Source: Rhodanobacter sp.
GTDB lineage: Bacteria; Pseudomonadota; Gammaproteobacteria; Xanthomonadales; Rhodanobacteraceae
Reading direction: 5' to 3'
Length of the DNA: 64,000 nucleotides
NCBI GenBank assembly: GCA_004298015.1
Contig: SCSE01000080.1
Coordinates: 1-64,000 of the forward strand
Part shown: positions 39,086 to 47,272 of the stretch, piece by piece
How positions within the stretch are numbered: position 1 is the stretch's first letter
How the letters are laid out: each line of letters starts with the position of its first letter
The notes under the pieces: model-generated
Told to the model about the DNA's origin: nothing
Seen by the model: the letters and a program-made list of their open reading frames with translations, nothing else
The model's database searches: none
Program-made: the position numbers and the translations under genes

Positions 39086-39589
39086 ATCCACCCGGCCTCC
39101 GATTCGGCCGCTCCTGGATTGCCGCTGACGGCTCTGCGCGATTGCCCATCAGCCGTGCTTGCAGCTCAGAGGGTGGGAAAATGAGGTGGATCCTCCACCG
39201 CCCGCCTCGCTTTATCATGACGCCTCTGGCAGGGCCGGCGGACAGTGTTCGCCCTACGCCGACGCACGGGTTGCGACGGACGTGCGGATCCCCCAACTAA
39301 CGCACCCGCGTTTCGAGAAAGGCATGAGATGGCCGTTGTTGAGGGATGTGGCGCAAGCAAGGTTTTGCTGAGCGCCGCTTCAAACAGCCCTCAGACGAGG
39401 CGCTGCGGAAGTCAGGATGCAACCAATGAGGAAATCAGGAGGTGAGTTGCAGGGAAATTCGGGGCGTTTGGTGAGTCAGATGACGCGGATTTTCCCGCAG
39501 CGGGCCATCGGCACGGGCATCTGGCGGCAATCGCAGCCCGAAGATTTTACGGCCCACTGCTCCTGGGCGGGCGATTTTTTCACAGCCTC
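39086..39589. other. Repeat-rich interval without a gene
   Basis: 504 bases between the VTT gene and tsaB. It holds a GTAG-type palindrome at 39237-39261 and the long repeat copy B at 39503-39592. Short open frames read across it but show no family motif. The remaining part (39262-39502) could be a decayed insertion sequence, though no transposase motif can be named. Confidence 0.55.
39237..39261 (-). repeat. GTAG-type REP unit
   Basis: Read leftward it begins CGTAGGGCG and forms a GGCG-ACAGTGT-CGCC hairpin. It matches 56811-56835 at 24 of 25 positions. The GTAG tetranucleotide next to a hairpin is typical of REP units moved by RAYT transposases. Confidence 0.7.
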
Positions 39590-39592
39590 TCA
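39503..39592 (-). repeat. Stop-codon-linked repeat, copy B
   Basis: Begins at the TGA of tsaB (39592-39590) and runs leftward with TGAGAGGCTGTG then GAAAAAATCG. It is related to copy A after the WGR gene, with about 27 more bases in the middle. Only two copies are seen in the window. Confidence 0.7.
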
Positions 39593-40282
39593 GGCCTTGC
39601 CTCGTTCGGCCAGCGTCATCGCCACCTTGTCGCGCAGGTACACCGGCAAGGCCAGTTCGGGAGCCTGCGCATGGCCGGCCCTGAACTCACGCATCGCCAG
39701 CTCGGCCACGTGCGCAGCCTGCGGATAGCGCATGCCATCGGCGGAGTGCAAGGTGCCGGTCAGGCGCTCGCATAACACCGTGGCATAGCTGGCCCAACCG
39801 GTACCGACCACCTGCCAGGCAGCCGCCTCGGGCAACTGCAGCGAATCCGCCGTACCGACCCGCTCGTCATCGAGTGGCGTCAGTCCACCGTTGTCGTCGC
39901 GACGAAAGCAGGCGGCATAAATTTCGCCCATGCGCGCATCGATCACGGCAAGAATCGTCGTGCCCTGCTCTTCCGGTGCCTCCAGCGCCAGCGCCGCCAG
40001 CGAGGAGATGGTGACCACCGGCAGGTCCAGGGCCAGCGCCATGCCCTGCGCCAGCGAAACCCCGAGCCGCACGCCGGTGAATGCCCCCGGCCCGCGTCCT
40101 ACCGCGATCACGTCCAGCGCATGCCGACCGATGCCGGCCTCGGCCAGCAGGGCGTCGGCCATCGGCAACACCAGCTCGGTATGCCGCCGCGGCGCGATCT
40201 CGCTGCGTGCGATCAGTTGCTCACCGTGGATCAGTGCAACGGAACAGGCTTCGGTGGCGGTTTCGATGGCAAGCAGGTTCAT
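39590..40282 (-). CDS. tsaB: TsaB, tRNA threonylcarbamoyladenosine protein
   Basis: 230 residues from ATG 40282; the longer frame upstream is not homologous. TsaB works with TsaD and TsaE to make t6A37 in ANN-decoding tRNAs. The start MNLLAIETATEACSVAL, PRRHTELVLPM, GRGPGAFTGVRLG and VIDARMGEIYAA are the family hallmarks of this inactive ASKHA relative of TsaD. No rimI gene follows. The stop codon lies in a repeat. Confidence 0.95.
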   Translation of the reverse strand: MNLLAIETATEACSVALIHGEQLIARSEIAPRRHTELVLPMADALLAEAGIGRHALDVIAVGRGPGAFTGVRLGVSLAQGMALALDLPVVTISSLAALALEAPEEQGTTILAVIDARMGEIYAACFRRDDNGGLTPLDDERVGTADSLQLPEAAAWQVVGTGWASYATVLCERLTGTLHSADGMRYPQAAHVAELAMREFRAGHAQAPELALPVYLRDKVAMTLAERGKA

Positions 40283-40519
40283 GGTCGCTCCATGATAGCG
40301 GCTGGTGACCACGACCGCGGAATCTCTCGCGGCGCAGCGGTCGACTCGGACACACGCCGGTCGATGCGGCGCAGGCATCATCACCCACCATCCCTGGACC
40401 AGAGCCTTCATCACAGCAGCCGCGGCGGCGAAAACGCGGGCGAAAACGGGCGCTCAGCCGACGCCGGGATGACGTTGCCGGGATCCGTGCACCACGCGGC
40501 AGAACGTGCTGCCAGGGTG
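40283..40519. other. Short interval upstream of tsaB
   Basis: No gene is recognised here. Together with the pseudogene beside it, this makes a 504-base stretch without an intact gene between tsaB and the DinG-family helicase. The tsaB promoter should lie here. Confidence 0.4.
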
Positions 40520-40746
40520 GATTGCCTCCAACCGCGGGTAGCCACCGTTCGACGCGCCGACCTCAGGTATCCATGATCCAGCCAGAGCGGCCAAACTCGC
40601 GGTCCTCGATACGCTCGTCAAACTCGAAAGCTGCAACACGCAGCTGTGCCAGCAGCGCACTCGATATCGTCGACGCGAAAGTCGACCATGAACGGCGAGG
40701 CACTCGGCTTGAAGAAAACACCGCCCAGCCCGATGTCCGTGCGCAT
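40520..40746 (-). pseudogene. Decayed VOC (glyoxalase-fold) gene
   Basis: From ATG 40746 the frame reads MRTDIGLGGVFFK, a standard VOC start, then jumps straight to FMVDFRVDDIE, which implies loss of about 60 codons. The frame then shifts: the second frame gives LLAQLRVAAFEFDERIEDRE and GRSGWIMDT, then a TGA, after which GRRVERW continues the normal GNRVELW ending. So one deletion, one frameshift and one nonsense codon are visible. Intact relatives bind a metal and act on glyoxal adducts, antibiotics or similar ligands. Confidence 0.8.
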
Positions 40747-40786
40747 GACCGGCCCCGCGTTGCGTGGTCTGAAACGGCTCCTGCGG

Positions 40787-42775
40787 TCACTCCGCCAGGG
40801 GCGCCGTGATGGCAGCTGCGCTCCCGGATATCTCATCGAAGAAGCCCTGCACCACCGCCAGTTCCCGCGTGCGCGGCATCCGTGGCAGGCTGGCCAGAAA
40901 CAGCTTGCCGTAACCCTTGCCGGTAATGCGCGGGTCGCACAGCACCAGCACGCCGCGATCGTGCACGTCGCGGATCAGGCGACCGGCGCCCTGTTTCAGT
41001 GCGATCGCCGCGCTGGGCACCTGCCAGCCCATGAACGGATTGATACCGGACTGCTGCAGCGCGTCGAGCCGCGCCATCAGCACCGGATCGTCCGGTGCGG
41101 CAAACGGCAACTTGTCGATTACCACCACGCTCAACGCCTCGCCGACCACATCCACGCCTTCCCAGAAGCTCGCCGCACCGAGCAGTACGCCATGACCGCT
41201 GGCGCGGAATTCCTCCAGCAAGCGCGGCCGCGGCGCCGTACCCTGCACGAACAGCGGCCACGGCACCCGGTCTTGCAGCAACTCGGCAGCACGACGCAAG
41301 GCGCGGTGTGAGGTAAACAGCAGAAAGGCACGCCCATGTGATGCGTGCAGCACCGGCAATATCGCCTCCATCAACCGTTCGGTGTGGTCCCTGGAACCCG
41401 GATCGGGCAACCCCGGCGGCAGGTAGCACAGCGCCTGCCGCACATAGTCGAACGGACTTTCCAGGCTCAGTGTGCGTGGCTCATCGAGCCCGAGCTGGCG
41501 CGAAAAATGAGCGAAATCACCGGCGACCGACAACGTCGCCGAAGTGTGTATCCAGGCCGCCTGCGTGCGCTCGCGCATGGCTCGCATCGGCAACGCCAGA
41601 TCCAGCGGTGTGGCGTACAGAGCGAACCCCCGCGGGTAATGCTCGTACCAGCGCACGTCATGGGTGCCCTGCGTCGTATCCGCAGGCTGATCGACGATGC
41701 GCTCCAGTCGCGCGACGAGTAACTGTGCACGCTCATGCAGATGGGCAAAGCCCCGCGAGCGCTCGGCCTGCGACGCAAGCAGGTCGACCAGCACCGCCAG
41801 CAACTCGCTTAGTTGATGCAACGCTTCGCCGGCGCCGGCGCGTTGTTCGAGCAGCTGAAACGCGCCGCGTTGCGGCAAGCCGTCGATCACCAGACGCAGA
41901 CGACGCAGTGCATCCTGCAAGGCCTCGATCGGCTCCAGCAGCAAGCCGAGTGCGCCGGTCATGCCGCTGCACTCGGTCAGCGCATCCTGCGCCAGTTCGC
42001 TCAGCTGGCGCGCGCTGATGCTTTGCGAAAAAAACTGACCGGCCAGTTCGGGGATCTGGTGCGCTTCGTCCAGGATGAACGCCGACGCATCCGGCAGGAT
42101 TTCGCCGAAACCCTCCTGCTTCAGGGCCAGGTCGGCAAACAGCAAGTGATGATTCACCACCACGATGTCCGCTTCCTGGGCTTCGCGGCGCGCCTGCACC
42201 ACGTGACAGTCATCGAAGAACGCACACTCCACCCCGAGGCAGTTCTCCGCCGTGGAGGTGACCCGTGGCCACAGCAGGGACTCCTCCCGCACTTCCGCCA
42301 GCTCCATGCGGTCACCGCGGCGCGTCCGCGCCGACCAGGCGCGGACCGTCGCCAATTGCGCCGCCAGCGCAGGCTCGAAGTTCACGCCTTCATGTACCGT
42401 CTGGTCGAGCCGGTACAGACACAGGTAGTTGGCGCGCCCTTTCAGCAACGCCGTCTTCACGCGCGCGCCCAGTACCGCGCGAACCCTCGGCAGATCGCGG
42501 AAGTACAACTGGTCCTGCAACGCCTTGGTACCGGTGGAGATAATGATCCGCTCGCCCGACAACAACGCCGGCACCAGGTAGGCGTAGGTCTTGCCGGTAC
42601 CGGTGCCGGCCTCGGCGATCAGGGTTTCGCGCTGGGCAATCGCCTGGGTCACCGCCCGCGCCATGGCCTGCTGCGCCGCGCGCGGCGCAAAATTCGGCAG
42701 TTCGCGGGCAAAGGGACCCTCCGCACCGAGCACGGCGTCGGTGTCGTCGATGTCACAGGAATCGATATCCATCAT
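40787..42775 (-). CDS. DinG/YoaA-family ATP-dependent helicase
   Basis: 662 residues from ATG 42775 (or 42772). It is an XPD-like 5'-3' superfamily 2 helicase. Walker A is AEAGTGTGKT (about 55-63), motif Ia IISTGTKALQDQL, DEAH is in ILDEAHQIPE, and motif VI is KQGAGRLIR. Four cysteines, one in NYLCLY and three in ENCLGVECAFFDDC, fit an iron-sulphur cluster. E. coli has two such genes; this length (636 in YoaA, 716 in DinG) fits YoaA better. It is divergent from the MAPEG gene. Confidence 0.9.
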   Translation of the reverse strand: MMDIDSCDIDDTDAVLGAEGPFARELPNFAPRAAQQAMARAVTQAIAQRETLIAEAGTGTGKTYAYLVPALLSGERIIISTGTKALQDQLYFRDLPRVRAVLGARVKTALLKGRANYLCLYRLDQTVHEGVNFEPALAAQLATVRAWSARTRRGDRMELAEVREESLLWPRVTSTAENCLGVECAFFDDCHVVQARREAQEADIVVVNHHLLFADLALKQEGFGEILPDASAFILDEAHQIPELAGQFFSQSISARQLSELAQDALTECSGMTGALGLLLEPIEALQDALRRLRLVIDGLPQRGAFQLLEQRAGAGEALHQLSELLAVLVDLLASQAERSRGFAHLHERAQLLVARLERIVDQPADTTQGTHDVRWYEHYPRGFALYATPLDLALPMRAMRERTQAAWIHTSATLSVAGDFAHFSRQLGLDEPRTLSLESPFDYVRQALCYLPPGLPDPGSRDHTERLMEAILPVLHASHGRAFLLFTSHRALRRAAELLQDRVPWPLFVQGTAPRPRLLEEFRASGHGVLLGAASFWEGVDVVGEALSVVVIDKLPFAAPDDPVLMARLDALQQSGINPFMGWQVPSAAIALKQGAGRLIRDVHDRGVLVLCDPRITGKGYGKLFLASLPRMPRTRELAVVQGFFDEISGSAAAITAPLAE

Positions 42776-42894
42776 CGACGCAGTATCGCCCAGCGACCGC
42801 CGCGGGCATACCCGAACCGATGTCTGCGGTGACTGGCAGTCGACAGGGGAATGCTCCACCATGGCCCCTCCGTATCCGGAGGGGGAAGGACAAG

Positions 42895-43284
42895 ATGAGC
42901 ACTGAACTGTGCATGCTGGTGTGGAGTGTGGCGCTGGGACTGGTGCAGATCGCGCTGGCCGCAAGTGGCTCGGTAGTCCAGCGCGGACTGGGTTGGGCGG
43001 CCAGCTCGCGCGATGGTGAAGCCAGGCCACTGACCGGCATCGCGGCGCGACTTGATCGCGCACGCGGCAATTTCCTGGAGACCTTCCCGCTGTTCGCGGT
43101 GGCCGTGCTGGCTGCGTTCGCGCTGAATCGCCACACCGGGATGACCGTGTTGGGCGCGCAGCTCTACTTCTGGGCCCGTCTGGCCTACCTGCCGGTGTAC
43201 GCCGCTGGCATTCCCTACCTGCGTACCCTGATCTGGGCGATCAGCCTGATCGGTATCGTGATGCTGGTGGCCGCCTTGTTCTGA
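42895..43284 (+). CDS. MAPEG-family membrane protein
   Basis: 129 residues from ATG 42895, with GGAGGGGGAAGG ahead of it. Four hydrophobic helices can be seen, with the loop RLDRARGNFLETFPLFAV, a MAPEG motif (Glu and Asn that bind glutathione or lipid in related enzymes), and YFWARLAYLPVYAAGIPYLR near the end. Family members include glutathione-dependent membrane transferases; bacterial members like this are mostly uncharacterised. Confidence 0.9.
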   Translation: MSTELCMLVWSVALGLVQIALAASGSVVQRGLGWAASSRDGEARPLTGIAARLDRARGNFLETFPLFAVAVLAAFALNRHTGMTVLGAQLYFWARLAYLPVYAAGIPYLRTLIWAISLIGIVMLVAALF

Positions 43285-43290
43285 GATACT

Positions 43291-43329
43291 CCGCGTGCCC
43301 TTGCTGCACCGAGAACTAAGGGCACGCGG
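43291..43329. terminator. Inverted repeat between converging genes
   Basis: CCGCGTGCCCTT (43291-43302) and AAGGGCACGCGG (43318-43329) are exact 12-base arms with a 15-base loop. They lie just after the MAPEG stop and before the lipoprotein stop. No U-tract follows, so it may stop transcription only partly. Confidence 0.6.
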
Positions 43330-43347
43330 GCTTCACATGACAGACGC

Positions 43348-43887
43348 TCAGTAGCGTGTGATGCCGGCCTCGTGGCATTGCCCGACCTGATGGCGTGCGT
43401 TGGCAGCACCGGGCTGATCACCGGCCTGCAAGCGCATCTCGACGATCGTCTGCCAGTTGCGTGCGCACAGTGGCCCCAGTTTCGGACCGAGCGACCAGGA
43501 TCGGCGGGCAAGCCGCTCGGCGGTCGCGAAATGCCGCAGACGCACCGCTATTTCGGCCCGATCCTGCAGCAGATCCGGTGCATCAGGATTGAGCTTGAGT
43601 GCCTGGTCCAGCTCGTTGCCCGCTTCGACGTAGTGCCCGGCCAGCTCGTTCCGCCGCGCCTCGTCACGCAGCACGGCGACACCTGGATCACGCAGCGGAT
43701 TGACTGCGATAACGGAGTTTTCGCGCGCACCGGCAGCACGGATCGAGGCCACCATCTGGGCCGGCGTCGGCCCCGCCGGTCGGGCCGCGGTGGCCAACGG
43801 CGCTGGGGGAAACATGCTGCAGGCCGCCAGCCATCCCAGCGCCAGTAAACAGCCGAGCAGCAGAAAAGGTTTCACCAGGTGTCGCAT
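43348..43887 (-). CDS. TPR-type lipoprotein, LpoP-like PBP1b partner
   Basis: 179 residues from ATG 43887, two bases after the mrcB stop. The signal ends in LAAC (Cys about 24). The mature part holds tetratricopeptide-like helices: YVEAGNELDQALKLNPDAP then DRAEIAVRLRHFATAERLA. In Pseudomonas a TPR lipoprotein, LpoP, encoded beside ponB, activates PBP1b from the outer membrane. Position and type here fit that role, but sequence identity cannot be checked. It is shorter than LpoP (about 260). Confidence 0.75.
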   Translation of the reverse strand: MRHLVKPFLLLGCLLALGWLAACSMFPPAPLATAARPAGPTPAQMVASIRAAGARENSVIAVNPLRDPGVAVLRDEARRNELAGHYVEAGNELDQALKLNPDAPDLLQDRAEIAVRLRHFATAERLARRSWSLGPKLGPLCARNWQTIVEMRLQAGDQPGAANARHQVGQCHEAGITRY

Positions 43888-43889
43888 GA

Positions 43890-46232
43890 TCAGTTCCGAA
43901 TCGGATGGTTGGCGGGTTGGGGCACCGTGCCAGTGTGCGCAGGTGCACCGCCGGCACCGAAGAAATTCTGCACACCTTGCCAGAAACAACCCTCGGTAGC
44001 CGTCGGCAGGCTGCCAGCGACCACCGGCACCTGCAGTGCGCCCTGGCATTGCGGCTCGGTACGCTTGCCATCGGCCGGATTGATCCAGGCCATGTCCAGC
44101 CCATCGCCCGGCGTGGCCGAGAGCGGCCGGGTCGGCAACTTGGCGAAAAGATGGCGCCAGGCGCGCAATGCGCCGCTGGCGCCGAACAAGGTGGTCGGCT
44201 TGTTGTCGTCACGGCCCATCCAGAACACCGCCAGATGCTCACCGGTGAAACCGGCAAACCAGCTGTCGCGCATGTCGTTGCTGGTACCGGTCTTGCCAGC
44301 GGCATGCAGCCAGGCCAGGCCCGAATCACCGATCGAGTGTGCGGTACCGTACAGCGCTACCTGTTGCATCGCCCAGGTGATCTGGGCCACCGCTTGCCGA
44401 TACTCGCCTTTGCCACTCTGCACCTGGTAACGCTTGATCGTGCGTCCCTTGCCGTCCAGCACACCACGTACTGCCACCAGCGGCAACGCGTGTCCGCCGG
44501 CCGCCAGATATTGATACATCTGTGCCACCTGCAGCGGCGCCAGATCGAGCGCGCCGATCAACAGCGAGGGTCCCGGATTGATGTCGCCGAGCCCGAATGA
44601 CTCCAGAAACGAGCGGACCCGCGGCAGGCCCACGGCCAGACCCAGGCGGATGCTGGCGATGTTCCAGGAATGCGCCAGCGCGTCGATCATCGGCACTTCG
44701 CCGTGACTCTTGTTGTCGTCGTTGTGCGGAGTCCAGGTGCTGCCGTCAGGCTCACGCATGCTCAACGGACTGTCATCCAGCAGGGTGGCGAGATTCCAGC
44801 GATCCGGCTGGGTCAACGCCACCAGATAGACAAATGGCTTCACCAGCGAGCCGATCGGTCGACGCGCATCCAGTGCCCGATTGAAGCCGGTGTCACCGGG
44901 AATCCTGCTGCCGACCACGGCCAGCACGCTGCCGGTACGCGCATCGGTCACCACCCCGGCCGCCTGGATGCCGTGGCCGCGCTTGCCGAGGCCTTTCAAG
45001 GTGTTGTCGATCGCCTGCTCGGTATATAGCTGCGCCGCCGGATCGAGGGTGGTGAAAATCGACAGGTTGCCCTGGCGCAGGGACTGCTCGTCGAAGTCGG
45101 CGGTGATCTGTTTGCGTACCAGCTGCATGAACGCGGGAAAGCGATTGTGCGGCAGCTGACCGTTGCTGACGATGTCCAGCGGCGCTGCCTGGGCGGCATT
45201 GGTCTGCGCTGCGGTCAGCAGGCCGGTCGTGGCGAATTCCTGCAACACCAGATTGCGACGCGCCAGGGCACGCGACGGATAGCGCCGCGGATCGTAATAA
45301 CTGGGCCCTTTCACCATGCCGACCAGCAGCGCGATTTCCTGCGGTCGCAAATCCGCCAGCCGGCGCGCAAAGTAGAACTCCGATGCGGCGGCGAAACCGT
45401 GCACCGCCTGGCTACCGCGCTGACCGAGAAACACGTCGTTGACGTAGGCCTCGAGAATGCGCCCCTTGCTGTAATGCGCCTCAAGCAGCATCGACATCAG
45501 CGCTTCGTTGATCTTGCGGGTAAAGGTCTGGTCGCGATTGAGGAACAAGTTGCGCACCAGTTGCTGGGTCAGCGTCGAGCCACCCTGCACCGTGTGGCCA
45601 GCCCTCAGATTGGCTAGCGCAGCCCGCGCGATCGCCGCGAAGTCGATGCCGATATGATGCTTGAAATCGCGGTCCTCGACCGCCTGCAGGCCACTCAGCA
45701 AAAGCGGTGGCACATTGGCCAGCCGCACGATGCGACGATCCTCCTGTTTGGCGCCATAAAGCGTGGCGATCCGTGCCGGATCGAGATGCGTCTTCGCGAT
45801 ACGCTTGCCACTGGCCGCATCCTCCACCGAGCGCACGATCCCGCTGCCTAGCGTGACCTCGATGCGATCGGGAAGCTCACCGCCGTCCGGACCGGCGTAC
45901 CCTCGTGAGGAAATCGTGTAGTGGCTGCCCTGATTCACCCAACTGCCAGGCACACGACCCTTGCCGTCATCGCTGTAGCCGGCGAACGTCAACTCCAGCT
46001 TCAATGCGGCAGGCGTCATCGGCTCACCCGCGACCAGCGGCAGGGGCCGCGCGTAGACGCGCGTAGGCACGGCAAACACCAGGTCGCTGAAACGATCCTG
46101 TACGCGCTTGTTCAACACCAGGATGTAAGGCAGCACGAAACCGAACAACAAGCCCATGCCGATCCAGAACGGAATGCACAGCCAGCGCCAGCTGACGCGT
46201 GCGAAGGAGCGGGTACGTGTCAAAAAAGCCAA
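43890..46232 (-). CDS. mrcB: Penicillin-binding protein 1b, bifunctional
   Basis: 780 residues. It polymerises glycan and cross-links peptides on the outer face of the inner membrane. One helix (about 17-40) precedes a UB2H-like domain, then the glycosyltransferase with AVEDRDFKHHIGID (Glu near 187), GGSTLTQQLVRNLFL and KINEALMSMLLE. The transpeptidase has SLVK (Ser near 461), SWN and KTGT (near 644). It is followed at once by the LpoP-like lipoprotein gene, which supports 1b rather than 1a. Confidence 0.95.
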   Translation of the reverse strand: MAFLTRTRSFARVSWRWLCIPFWIGMGLLFGFVLPYILVLNKRVQDRFSDLVFAVPTRVYARPLPLVAGEPMTPAALKLELTFAGYSDDGKGRVPGSWVNQGSHYTISSRGYAGPDGGELPDRIEVTLGSGIVRSVEDAASGKRIAKTHLDPARIATLYGAKQEDRRIVRLANVPPLLLSGLQAVEDRDFKHHIGIDFAAIARAALANLRAGHTVQGGSTLTQQLVRNLFLNRDQTFTRKINEALMSMLLEAHYSKGRILEAYVNDVFLGQRGSQAVHGFAAASEFYFARRLADLRPQEIALLVGMVKGPSYYDPRRYPSRALARRNLVLQEFATTGLLTAAQTNAAQAAPLDIVSNGQLPHNRFPAFMQLVRKQITADFDEQSLRQGNLSIFTTLDPAAQLYTEQAIDNTLKGLGKRGHGIQAAGVVTDARTGSVLAVVGSRIPGDTGFNRALDARRPIGSLVKPFVYLVALTQPDRWNLATLLDDSPLSMREPDGSTWTPHNDDNKSHGEVPMIDALAHSWNIASIRLGLAVGLPRVRSFLESFGLGDINPGPSLLIGALDLAPLQVAQMYQYLAAGGHALPLVAVRGVLDGKGRTIKRYQVQSGKGEYRQAVAQITWAMQQVALYGTAHSIGDSGLAWLHAAGKTGTSNDMRDSWFAGFTGEHLAVFWMGRDDNKPTTLFGASGALRAWRHLFAKLPTRPLSATPGDGLDMAWINPADGKRTEPQCQGALQVPVVAGSLPTATEGCFWQGVQNFFGAGGAPAHTGTVPQPANHPIRN

Positions 46233-46402
46233 CGTGGAGAATTCCGGCAGTCAGAGTGGTTCGATCATAGGGCCTGCATCCCGGCGCGAGCATGAACACC
46301 GTCGGCCGATTACGGGCAAAACGCGGGCAATGCGACGTTGTCGAGCAAAAGCACACCCCGCGCTGCGCGCGAAAGCTCGTCGCACGAACCTCGGCGAAGG
46401 CT

Positions 46403-46427
46403 ATCGCGCACAGGGCGCGATCCTACG
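46403..46427 (-). repeat. GTAG-type REP half overlapping a stop codon
   Basis: Read leftward it begins CGTAGGATCGCGCCC and continues TGTGCGCGAT. It matches the right arm of the hrpA palindrome (55264-55288) at all but about three positions. The TAG inside GTAG is the stop codon of the SDR gene at 46423. Confidence 0.7.
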
Positions 46428-47265
46428 GTTTCGGGGTCCACATCGACGCATGCGGCCGGAACGGCCGTGGGTTGATCCCCAGCAAGCGCTGCAGTTCGCC
46501 ATTGTCGGCGATCAGGTCGGCATCCAGTCGCCGCAACGGGCCCGCCAGACGTGGCAGCGCGCCACGCCCTAGTCGCAGCAGCCATGCTGGCAGTGGCAGC
46601 GGCAGGGTCGCCACCGGCATGCTGCCACGTACGCGGGCGAACATCTCCCCTGCGGGAAGCCGCTCGCCCCCGCCGATCGACAGAATCCGACCGGCCGCCA
46701 TCGGGCTGTCCAGGACCGCCAGCACCGCCTGGGCGATGTCGTCGGCATGCACCGGCTGGCGCAGGCCGCGACCGGCCGGCAAGGGAAAGCAGCGCGTCCG
46801 CAATGCACGTCGGGCGATCGGCGTAAGGCTTTTGTCGAGTCCGGCCCCGTAGACCAGGGTCGGCCGCAGCACCGTCCATGGCAGGCCGTTCCGGATGCAG
46901 GCGTTCGCCAGCGCCGCCTCGCCTTCACGCAACTGACGGGAAATGGCCCGCTCCGCCGCTACCGGCGAATTCCGCTTGCTCTCGGCGCTCATCGAGCTGG
47001 TAGCAATCACTTGCGGCGTGCCCGGCAGCGCAATCCGGGCAAGCCAGTCAGCGAACGCCGGCAGCGGTCCGAAACAGATGATCGCCGACAACGGCGGCAG
47101 CGCGGGGACGTCGGCAGGCAGCTCGCCCGTCAACCAGCGCAGGCCCTCTTGCCCGTTCCCGGGCGGGCGCCGACTCAAGGCCAGTACCGGATCACCACGC
47201 GCAACCAGCCTGGGCAACAGAAAGTGCCCGATCTGGCTACTGCCGCCGAAAACCAATGTCGTCAT
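46423..47265 (-). CDS. SDR-family nucleoside-diphosphate-sugar epimerase-like protein
   Basis: 280 residues from ATG 47265; the frame runs far upstream inside the TPR gene but is not coding there. The dinucleotide motif is VFGGSSQIGHFLL; VIATSSMSAESKRNS replaces the normal Ser-x-Tyr region, and WTVLRPTLVYGAGLDKSL and HADDIAQAVLAVL are typical of extended SDRs. The catalytic Tyr is not clear. It begins seven bases after the TPR gene. Its TAG stop lies inside a GTAG-type repeat, so the end of the protein may have been altered by that repeat. Confidence 0.8.
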   Translation of the reverse strand: MTTLVFGGSSQIGHFLLPRLVARGDPVLALSRRPPGNGQEGLRWLTGELPADVPALPPLSAIICFGPLPAFADWLARIALPGTPQVIATSSMSAESKRNSPVAAERAISRQLREGEAALANACIRNGLPWTVLRPTLVYGAGLDKSLTPIARRALRTRCFPLPAGRGLRQPVHADDIAQAVLAVLDSPMAAGRILSIGGGERLPAGEMFARVRGSMPVATLPLPLPAWLLRLGRGALPRLAGPLRRLDADLIADNGELQRLLGINPRPFRPHASMWTPKP

Positions 47266-47272
47266 GCCGGGC

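Noticed and set aside
39262-39502. Insertion-sequence remnant between the VTT gene and tsaB
   Set aside because: Short frames look vaguely transposase-like, but no catalytic motif or paired ends could be named, so it is left as unexplained sequence.
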